From Synchiropus splendidus (Eukaryota; Chordata; Actinopteri; Syngnathiformes; Callionymidae), in NCBI RefSeq assembly GCF_027744825.2, contig NC_071335.1, positions 10,207,001 through 10,271,000 of the forward strand: a DNA stretch of 64,000 nt, written 5' to 3'. Below, piece by piece: positions 1 to 64,000 of the stretch (the stretch's first letter is position 1; every line of letters begins with the position of its first letter). The translations under genes and the position numbers were made by a program. Below the pieces are notes generated by a model. The model was not told the DNA's origin. It did not search any database and saw nothing but the letters and a program-made list of their open reading frames with translations.

Positions 1-586
1 CAGACGCATTCATCTGACCTGACGTTACTCATATTTGAGAAAAGGTAGATTTTTCGCTTCACAAACTTATTTTAAAACCCAGTTCTGCAGAGTTCTCCTC
101 ATTAACACTGTTTAAATGGACGGACAGCTTGTAAATACAACAATTACAGCTCATATAACTGCTCAACTGTTTTAACTGATCCTGGAAAAATAGCTTAGTG
201 GAAATGGAGCTGGACCTGTGTTGGTGCAGACATTTCATTTCATTCTTTTGCATTGTTTGTTTCAATGCCATCCACTGAGCATTTAGTCAAGTCTCTGGGA
301 GAGAAGAGAATATATCTGAAGAGCTCACAATGATTTTGATGCTCCTGACAGGCCTTGGTTCCTTTATTTATGTTTGAGTCACTTAAGGTGGGTTGTTCAG
401 GTGCCCTGAAGTGTGGGTTTACTCCAGGCGCTCTGGTTTCCAAAACACACAGCAGTAGATGGATAAGTCCAAATTGTCTGTAGGTGTGTGTGGCTCACTG
501 TCCATTTGTGCCCAACGTCTGCTCCCTGCTGGGGTAGAATCATATATATATATAGGATCCTACGAAGTGGATCACAGCTTTAATAA

Positions 587-1129
587 CAGGGGTGTCAAAG
601 TCATTCACACAAGAGGGCAAACCTTAACCACCCAAACCCCCCTGAGGAAAAAATATGAGCAAATGCTGATCACAAAATTGACAACTCTGTGTAGAGTCCC
701 ATAGAGGCCCATATTATATACTGGGACTGTTGTGAGGGGCCATCATACCCAAAGACTGATGAAATTAATAAGAAGTAGAATGTCTTTTTTATTTTAAGAA
801 AACACATTTAAGATAGATTTCATAATTAAAGCAAGTTTAAGATTTTCATTGTAAAGCAATAAAAATAATATTAATTTTGGCATTTATTTTAAGGGGCAAT
901 ATATTTAAAAAAGGTCTATTACATTAAATTACATTAAAGTTGTGTCATCTAAAAGAAAGGTGAGCATGGGGAGACAGCAAGAGCAAGTCCTAAAGACCTT
1001 AAAAAAGAAATAGTAATAACTAATAAGAAATGGGAATGAAACATTTAGTTTCACTCTGACTTCATGAGGGCAACATATATACAAGTGAAGGCCACATTTG
1101 GCCCCCAGGCCATACTTTGCCCAGGTCTG
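587..1129. mobile_element. Possible hAT-like non-autonomous element remnant
   Basis: The left edge CAGGGGTGTCAAAGTCATT and the reverse complement of the right edge (CAGACCTGGGCAAAGTATGG) share the start and the CAAAGT core. Both look like hAT-type termini with adjoining GGCCC-type text. No matching 8-bp target duplication is visible (TTTAATAA to the left, CTCTACAG to the right). The boundaries may therefore be wrong, or the ends may belong to two separate remnants. Confidence 0.35.
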
Positions 1130-2283
1130 CTCTACAGGGTTATAGTTAAGGTCATAAATAAATCTCAAATAGGGAAACGTCTCAACCTCCCAGGGTTGTC
1201 TGAGTTCTAAGCGCCTTTTGACAGCTGCCACTGAAATTAAGTTTCACATCCTCTACGGTTCACGCTCAGACAGATACAATGGTGATATAATGGAGTTGAG
1301 GGCTGAAGAATTTGACAAAAATATTAACAAAGCGAACATGATTGTCACTCAAAAAAAACTTACCAGAGAACGTCTGACAACGACCAAGAAAAACAATAGA
1401 AAGGTTTGTTTAAAGCGTCACAGACACACCTCTGGAATAGTGCATAGATATGCAGTAAGAAATGCTCAAATATCATCTACATTGTTGAATCTGTTGGACT
1501 CCAATGCTAAATATAAGAAGTGTAAAACAATTTCTAAGTAATCCAACTCTGCACAGTGTTACACTAAGCGAGACACTGCCTTTGCGATGTCATGTAAAAA
1601 TGATGTAACTGTATGATGCAAAAAAATTCTTCAGCTTCAGTATCAGAGGGAAAATCACAAACTGTTGCGTGACAGCTGGATGTCCAACTGGTGCCTGTGA
1701 GCATGTAAGCCAGTTCTTTTAACCAAAAGATGAAGAGCATCATAAGAAATAGGTGAAGCAAGTCTGAAGAACACGGGAAGTGGCAGTCATCTGCGTCATC
1801 TGTACTCCACAGCGATCATTTCTTTTTGCTCTGCAGAAATCTTTCATCGTGACAGTTCCCTCAAACAGGTTCTGAAACCGACTGCAAATGTCCACACAAT
1901 AGTACCAACCTGTCAAAACAGTGGAGAGAAGGTATGAAAAACTTGTACTGCCAAAGAGTAAATCCCTCTGTTTCCCACCTTTCTGAAGAGAGGACAACAT
2001 GCACTTCTGTTTGAGCTTCAGATTTTTATATCACTGTTCAGTATTCTGGAGCCTTCATCCTCTCACAATAGCCAGAGTCACTGCTTCATCGACGACGTGT
2101 TTAGAATAAAAACAAAGCCTTGATTTTTATGAAACTGCTCTTCGTCCTCGACTTCCTCCGCTTCAGTACACAGCACATCGGTGTTTGTTTACAACGATAC
2201 GTCCAGCGATGTCTCAAGATGCCATCAGCGTTTGAATCGCAGCGTGATTTATGATCGTACAGGTAAATGAAATTTTATTGCTT

Positions 2284-2297
2284 TATATATATACATT

Positions 2298-2329
<32 letters not shown>
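2284..2329. repeat. (AT)n then (AG)n microsatellite
   Basis: An interrupted AT tract is followed directly by 11-12 AG units at 2307-2329. Confidence 0.9.
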
Positions 2330-3691
2330 ATTTTGTGGACAAAACACAGTGGCTTACCAGTAGGTATTTAAGTATTTAAGCGTTAATTACAAAAGAAAAT
2401 AAATACCAAAAAAGGCATTGTCGTATTTTTGTCAATCCAAGTTCAAAGAAGTGCAGCTTGTGCGTGAAGTGTGTGAGTGTAGTTGTGTGTGAATGCAGTT
2501 GTGTGTGCCTTACTTAATGATGTTGTCAGTGTACTGGAAAATACCAGCAAGGGAATAAACACTATTGTTTCTCTTTATCGTTCAGTGGAATGGAAATTGA
2601 AAAAAAGAAAGCAATAGATGTGTATTTGCTATGTCACCTACACTTCTTAACTCATGTTGGCGAGACAGAGGAAATGTGGGATTCTCTCTATTTCCCTTTC
2701 AAAAGCTCTATGTTGGTACAAACAGATGTTTAATCTGTTGTCTCAACATTGCAACATTGTTCGCACCGTACCTCCTGCTATTGGTTTCACACAGGTTCGT
2801 CCCACTCTCTAAGGCTATTTTAGGACATGGGTGGTTTTGTTTTGGTTCACATCCATGGCAGAGCTATAGTCGGAGAAACTGTGCTTAAACACACACACAC
2901 TGTGGGATAATTGTGTTAGGGATTAGGAAGGCCGAGTCGGAATTCTTGCACCACTAGAGGAAATATGCGCGACTATCATGTCTGGGTGGATGCCTGCTTC
3001 AAAATGAACTGAAGGACCTTCTTCCAACAAGGCTTTTGCTTCTGCTGTAATTATTGTCTGGGAATTCCAAGGAGGTCCCTACCAGCCTGTGCACTTGTTG
3101 TCCAAGCTTTGGACTTTGCCTGATACAAGAACTCTTCACCCGACAGAATCATGTTGTAAGGTGTGATGCTGGTGCGTTTGTGCTGTCCACGCACAACGCG
3201 CTGAACTTGGAGTCGATGTCTTGTCATCTTGTCATGAAGAAATGCTTTAGGACTGGTCATCGTTTGCTGCGTTTGTGCTATGAAGCGGTGCATCACCCCG
3301 GAGTCAGAGACAAAATGTCCTGCCAGTGTTCAGAGTGGAGGCAGCAAAACATCTGGATAAAAGGGAGGAGAAGTGTAATACAGGGATGGCACTCTCTACA
3401 TCACTTCATTCTCAGAGGATTCCACGAGGATTTAAATGGCTCATCAAAAACAGTGCGGTTAAAGATCACGGAGCGTTTTTTGTTGTCTGTTTTATTTTAC
3501 ATTATTATTTTTATTTTTCATCAGAAGCTTAAAAACTGAAACTGTTTGATTTAGAGATGCTAATAACAACTCATTGTGTTGACTGTGTTGTCAATGCCGC
3601 CCGTTCCTGTGGGTTGATTTTTCAAATGTTTGTGTTATCTTTGGTTTACAGCCTGGCAGTAAAACTCTCAGGGGGGTGCGGGAGCACGAAG

Positions 3692-3962
3692 GGGGAGGAC
3701 CAATTCTTGACAAAACGCTATCCTTGTGAGGACCATATGACTGTGTGGAGACATTTGGGTGGACCTCATGAGGTCAAACTTCAATTTGAAGCTTCATGAT
3801 AACTGGGTCATTAGAATTGGATGTAAGTTTGGTTGAGAGTCCTGGTTAAGATGAGCTGTTTTGGATGGTTAGGTTTAGGGGGGGAGGCTGGGGAAAGGGT
3901 TATGGCAATGAGCGGTCCTCACAACGACGGTGATGCATGTGTGTGTGTGTCTGTGTGCAGAG
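3692..3962 (-). repeat. Dispersed repeat, copy 1 (inverted relative to copies 2 and 3)
   Basis: Read on the minus strand, this segment aligns with 31150-31440 and 49520-49750. Shared text (in + orientation here) includes GGACCAATTCTTGACAAAAC at 3697, TTCAATTTGAAG, GGGTCATTAGAATTGG, AAGTTTGGTTG and GAGAGTCCTGGTTAAG. It ends in a TG run. It contains no coding sequence and looks like a short non-autonomous repeat of unidentified class. Confidence 0.75.
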
Positions 3963-5037
3963 GTCAGTTCAGCCACCTGGCTTCTGGACAGCTGCTTCCA
4001 AGCCACATGCTGCTCGAAGCTCATCTGACTGTACACACACGTACACAAGTTCACGCAGTCAAGCAAACAATCTCACCAGGAGTTGGAGTGAATCTTCTGC
4101 TTAATTACATCTTTGTAAAGTTTGTCAACCGTCTGATCCAGGGACGGTTCAGCTCATTGATATCTGAGTCATGTGTGTTGCCTGCTCATCGCGTCGTCAC
4201 AAGCCAGTAATGTTTGCACAGAGGCTGGTTACACAGCTGCACTGCAGCGGACCCACAACATCTATAGCCAGACACTGTAAATACAGACACACCAAAATAC
4301 ACCTGACCGAAAACACCTCTCCTTTTATCTCATATTTCATTTAATACTTGCTTCCAGTTGCCGCTGTTGAACATATTCAACTGGGCTCAGACACTGTGGA
4401 GTACCTTTGTTGTGATGGGACGCACAGCCTGTTGTGCATCGCTCACACACCCCACTGCTAAAGCCATGGGAGTCGACCAGGGTGAATAGGATCTCATGAA
4501 CTTTTTCTCTGGTATGTTAGGAACCTCTTTCTTTGTCGCTAGAGGAAGGTGTGTCTGGTTTCACTTGTCAGTTGTGTGTGTTGTCGTTGTTGAGTTTTGG
4601 AGGGATAATTCATCATTGTGTTGTCTGAATGTCAGAGGATATAACTGATCGCAAAGTGAAATGGAGCTTGTCCTTCTTGGTAGATCAGAAGGAAATGAGG
4701 AAATCTAATCATACAAACTTAACAACAGGCTAAATTTAATTGAAACAGTTGGATTGACAGTTAAGATTGAGAAATTGTTCAATTTTTCATTACTATGATA
4801 AGCACTAAAGTACTTACAAGTACTTACAGTACTGGAGCCTACCTTTATTTTTATTGCATTCATTTCCAAACTCATTTCCAAAATCCAAAAAAATGTCAAT
4901 AAAATTTCATTTCCACGTAAACACATAAAATACACCGTGATGCACAGGAGAGCAAAGCTTGATCGACATGGCTGGCTCAAACGCTGCCAGCATCTTTGGA
5001 CATAACCAACTGAATATTTTGTACAGCAAATTTATGG

Positions 5038-5299
5038 ATGCAGTGGTGGGAAAAAGCTTTCCGGACACCCGACAAAATGAGTGGCACCATTAGACACACA
5101 CAAACTTTTTTTTTTTGTTTATTTCATGTTTGTTTAAGAAACAACTATCAAAACTATATCCTTGACACTTTCAAAATGGTATTTTTAACATTGATGTTAT
5201 GAAAAAAAAAAATAGTGCGAAACTGAACAAAAATATAATAGCCCAGCCATTAGAATACAGCATGCAGGGGATGTCGGAAATATTTTTCCACCTCTGCAG
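5038..5299. mobile_element. Short inverted-repeat element (MITE-like)
   Basis: The left end reads TGCAGTGGTGGGAAAAAGC, then TTTCCGGACACCC. The reverse complement of the right end reads TGCAGAGGTGGAAAAATA, then TTTCCGACATCCC. These imperfect terminal repeats of about 30 bp enclose about 200 bp of AT-rich sequence without a transposase. The ends resemble Tc1/mariner-type MITEs of fish, but no clean TA duplication is seen, so the superfamily is uncertain. Confidence 0.6.
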
Positions 5300-8220
5300 T
5301 TCCAGAGCCTTGACAGTGGCTCTACGTTTGATTTAAGTTGTGACTCATTAATTTAATACAGAGCCACCATTCTAAATTAGACCATGAAACTGACTTTCCT
5401 ACCATCAGCATTCTCAGTCGGGGTTTTCTGTAGCTTCTTAGCTCATCTCAGCAAAGTGCAGAGCTCTGCTTCAGAGGTGGCATCCACACCCGCTCTGGTA
5501 CCAGCCCGTACGACTCAATGAAAATAACAATGTCATAAATCCTACCTCTCGGAACCAACGCGACTCCCCGGTGACACTCTCAAAGATCTGTGTGGATCTA
5601 CAGTCAAGTGTGTCTGTAACAACAACTCAACCTCATCATCTGTCTGATGTTTTCATTTCTGTTCACCATATTTATTTTGGGAAATCATAGGCTTCATGTG
5701 GACAAGCCCTAAATCAACTATCCATGAAAATGTCCTTTGTAAAGGCTATTTAATTTTTACTATACATGAAAATATTAATATATTCCTTTCAAATGGAAAA
5801 CGTTAAGTTATGATGATAACCTCAACTCAGCATTTAGCCAATCACGTAAGAAGTAAACGCTTATAGATTCCATCCAAAAGACCAGTAAAATAGTTGGGGA
5901 TGTCATTCTGTGGGTTTTTTTTTTAATCATTATTATTTTGCTTAGGAAACTATGAAACTATTATTGACTGCAGAGGATGAGGTGAGCTGTACGTCATAGG
6001 TTCTGATGGCTGACCAGCGGCAGAGCCGTCACTGTCCATATTCCGCCGTCAGCAGATTTCAACTGCTGGTTTGTTTGCTTGTGTATTTTTCCGTGAAGGG
6101 CAGCAAGGTTAGGATTTGTCTTAACAAGCAGTGTCCCCTCCAGCTCTGCTCTGCTGCAGCCTCTCAGGTCATTCTCCATCTTCACTCCGACCTTCTTCCT
6201 GTCTTCACTCAAGCTGACATCAATAACTGACAACTCCCAACCCACCCGAGCGCTTGTCTGCTTTACATTTCCTCTTTTGCTTGTATCTATCTCCAAACTC
6301 TTGTCCAGGCACATTTTAGTTGTTATCTTCCCACTAACTCAAAATTCTAAATTGCTCAGGGAAATAGTTCCTCCAAAAAACCCTCATGTATCGGGCTGTA
6401 GATCATATGTGTGTGTTTGTGTAGTGAGGAAGCAGGAGTGTGTCTTTGTTTGTGGAGAGATATGGAAAGAATTATAAATCACACGCGCAAAGTGCACATC
6501 AGCGTCTGAACCACACACAGCTGTTTGTGTTCTATCTGGGGAGAAATTCACCGTCAGTCCCCTCCCCAAGCATTTCCAAGAATAAATGTGTCACTGATCA
6601 CAAGTTTTATGTTTAGATTTTGAAACAGGGACTGGAATGGTCTGTGGAGGTTTCCTCATGATGGACATGGATCACATAGAAACCATTATCAGTCACGTAC
6701 TATGCGGGTTGCATCATCTTGTACTTCCTGGTGAATGATAAAGGGAATAACATATCTGAAGTATGAGGAGTCCAAACTGCTTTTGAGTCACAGTGTCAAA
6801 CAGCAGATGTGAGGCAAGTTGTAACCTTTCATTGCATTGGTCTTGTCCTGTTTAGGCTGAATAATGACTTTTGATTTATTATTTTTTTGCCTTTTGTTAT
6901 CATATCACTTGCAAAAAAAACATTTTATTTTGTGTAATTTTTCACTTTACTTGGATTTAGGTTTTTGTTTCTTGTGTCGTACATTTTAATGCAATTAAAT
7001 ATACTTCTACATGTATTTTTGTGGGGGAGTTGACACATTTGTGTCAGTCTGTGTATCAACAAATTTGTGTCAAACTCAAGGGCCACGGGCCACACATGGC
7101 ACAAGTTATGAAATTAGATATGGCATGGTTTCACATTTAACACTGGCCTCCCCTTCCACCACGCATAGGCAATGCACTGCAACAGTAGAAGCTCTTTTAG
7201 CTGTCAATGCCATGAGAATATTGAATGAAATATGTTTTATTTATGACACATTTTAATAATAGAAAATGTTTTTACTGACGGAACAGAAGCATTCAAATAT
7301 AGAATAAAAGCAATGACATCATAAAAGAAGATATCCAAAGTGGAAAGAATGCGTACATATATTTTTGGGGGTTCAAAAGAATAATGGTAAAGGATCTGAG
7401 GGTACATTCCCCATACTACTTTTATGTTCACTGCAAGTGGTAGGATTTCTGCAAACATTGCCAACATATGCCAACAATAACTAAATGAATGGATGAATCA
7501 ATGTTTATTTCAAACTCCTCTAATACATTGCAAACATTGCATGACAAGTTATCTAACTATATCACATCATCAATTTGTCTTCTATCATTTAAAAAACTAC
7601 TTTTAAAACAGTGATATTGTGAAATCTAAACTACATGATCAAAACATGAATTGTATATCAATACTGTCAAACTAAATCTAGACTGAAGCGCATCTTTCAG
7701 CGCACGCTGAGCCCCTGACCAGCGGTTACAGAGGTGATTACAATAGTAAGATTCGCCTAATTCTGGCAATCTACGATCAACAATTCTGGCGAGAGTTTGA
7801 GTTGCGGTTCAAGGTGAACAGTTGTCGGCATCTCCTGTACTACCAAGAGGGTTACGTTTATAGTTCCCTTCTTCCTTAGAAGAACGACCACACAGGAGCT
7901 AACATACTTGCCTCCCTCAGCCTGGGACTCTGTTACCTGCACTTTTCCACTCATCTAACTCCAAAAACTGGGGCATGCCCACCTCATCGGTGACCCTTGG
8001 CTTCCGGGTCACCACTCTGAAGGAGTCCTCAGCACTGCCTGATGCATGTTTTGAAACCTACAAACGTGACCTCTTCTTCACTGACGTGGTGCTAATAAGG
8101 AGTAGTAATCCTACATGCGAGTTCTCACTTCAAACTAAACATCAGTGGCCGGGAGAGAAAGCCCCCCTTTGGAGGTTGAATCGTTGTCGCCGTCTCACTG
8201 ACCAACTTGCTGCTGTCGCT

Positions 8221-8257
8221 TGTGCGCGTGTGCGCGCGCCTGTGTGTGTGTGTGTGT
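8221..8257. repeat. Alternating CG/TG tract upstream of the slit2 leader
   Basis: 19 bases of strictly alternating pyrimidine-purine sequence rich in CG (8221-8239) are followed, after one extra C, by 17 bases of (TG)n (8241-8257). Such alternation favours Z-DNA. The tract sits at the start of the CpG-rich region. Confidence 0.8.
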
Positions 8258-8259
8258 CA

Positions 8260-8914
8260 GACTGCTCCCGTCTATCGCTCCCTCCCTCACTCTCTCCCTC
8301 TCCCTCTGCGCTCATACGCGCTCTTGGATCAGACTAGTGTTGCGCTCTTGTCTTTCACGGGGATTTTCCTCCTGCCCACTTCTTACACCGCTGTTTTATC
8401 CCACTTTTGAAAGGGATCGGAGTCGATTTCTGCTCTTCTTTCGTGACATCTTCTCTCGCAGGGACATGCTTTCTTCCACGGGCGCGTGGTGTGAATTTTA
8501 AAAGTCTCACCTGGAGCGTCCGTATGTGAGAGTTCATTTGAGGAGTGTGCAGAGGTGTGTGTGTGTGTGTGCGTCTCTGGAGCGGAACAGTGGTCCGCAG
8601 TGGTGCGCTACTGTGCGGAGAGGCGAGCCCCGGTTCCGCGGGGGATTCGGACGCAGGACATCGGGGACATGTGGAAGTTTGTGCCGCTCTAGCGCAGCAG
8701 AGCCGGTTCAGCGCCTGTCGGGGGACGAACCCCTGTTCCTTCATCGCAATTCATTGACAAATGTAACATTTTTCTTAAAGAGTGTAAGATATTCCCGGGG
8801 CTATCAGGCATCCCGAGCGCTGCAACTACGCCAGGACTCCGGGATTTTATCCTGAACCCTCGTTCTTACTGCTACAAGTCTCCGGGTCGTGTTTGGCCCC
8901 CACTTGCCGCAGTG
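8260..8914 (+). other. slit2: Probable slit2 5' untranslated leader with four upstream ATGs
   Basis: Between the pyrimidine-rich tract near 8270-8310 and the main start there are ATGs at 8466 (11 codons, stop ending at 8501), 8524 (immediately followed by TGA), 8669 (7 codons, TAG at 8690) and 8761 (immediately followed by TAA). All terminate before 8915 and none is in frame with it without a stop. How many are in the mRNA depends on the unmapped start site, and a non-coding first exon further upstream is possible. Confidence 0.45.
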
Positions 8915-63930
<55,016 letters not shown>

Positions 63931-64000
63931 GTAAGTTAATGAGGAAATAAGTGAATCATTCGGTGTGTGGCGTGTTGTGACCTTCGCATTTTTCTTTGCC

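Larger units (their letters stand above)
1..8199. other. Upstream non-coding DNA; no gene recognised
   Basis: No ORF here resembles a known protein or shows exon-like boundaries; all are short and many are CA/TG-rich or overlap on both strands. The repeats worth naming are listed separately: a hAT-like remnant (587-1129), a dispersed repeat copy (3692-3962) and an inverted-repeat element (5038-5299). There is also an alternating AT/AG tract at 2284-2329. Distal slit2 regulatory DNA could be present but cannot be told from background here. Confidence 0.6.

Noticed and set aside
3051..3539. Overlapping open frames on both strands (81 aa minus, 161 aa plus)
   Set aside because: No family recognised, no splice or start context, and both strands are open by chance. 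A decayed transposon piece is possible but unsupported.
7757..7954. Minus-strand 65-aa open frame with smooth, protein-like composition
   Set aside because: Too short and unrecognised; no neighbouring exon boundaries continue it. It may be a transposon fragment.
8355..8855. Several 70-130-aa frames on both strands in the CpG-rich leader
   Set aside because: GC-rich sequence keeps frames open; none has a domain and they overlap the slit2 leader and exon 1.
8912..8914. GTG as an alternative slit2 start
   Set aside because: Eukaryotic translation prefers the ATG directly after it, which has good context; GTG initiation is not needed.

Overview
This is vertebrate nuclear DNA, almost certainly from a ray-finned (probably percomorph) fish. 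Genes are split by GT-AG introns, CA/TG microsatellites are dense, and there are remnants of fish-type transposons. No bacterial, phage or organelle features are present. The one gene I can support is the 5' part of slit2 on the + strand, which encodes a large secreted axon-guidance ligand for Robo receptors. Ten coding exons lie between 8915 and 63930 and join in frame with no stop codon. They give 338 complete codons plus two bases: signal peptide, LRRNT cap, six LRRs, LRRCT cap, second LRRNT cap and the first LRR of the second (Robo-binding) domain. The gene continues past the right edge.

Layout. 1-8200 is upstream DNA with no recognisable exon; it carries a hAT-like remnant, a short inverted-repeat element and one copy of a three-copy dispersed repeat. 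About 8200-9130 is a CpG-rich promoter, leader and exon 1 region with four upstream ATGs. Exons 2 and 3 follow at short spacing, then intron 3 (8.5 kb). Exon 4 is followed by a 36.5 kb intron 4, more than half of the window, which holds most of the repeats: a GATA/GACA satellite of about 230 bp, a MITE of about 430 bp, a decayed LINE reverse transcriptase piece, two more copies of the dispersed repeat and several motif-rich patches that may be conserved regulatory DNA. Exons 5-10 cluster in the last 6.4 kb.

The most interesting observation is a candidate 12-nt in-frame microexon at 61433-61444 in intron 8. It has a strong acceptor and a GC-type donor, and would insert an acidic Asp-Trp-Asp-Glu block into the linker between the first two LRR domains, where mammalian Slit2 also has an acidic insert as I recall it. 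Everything here comes from reading the sequence; no alignment, RNA or database search was run.
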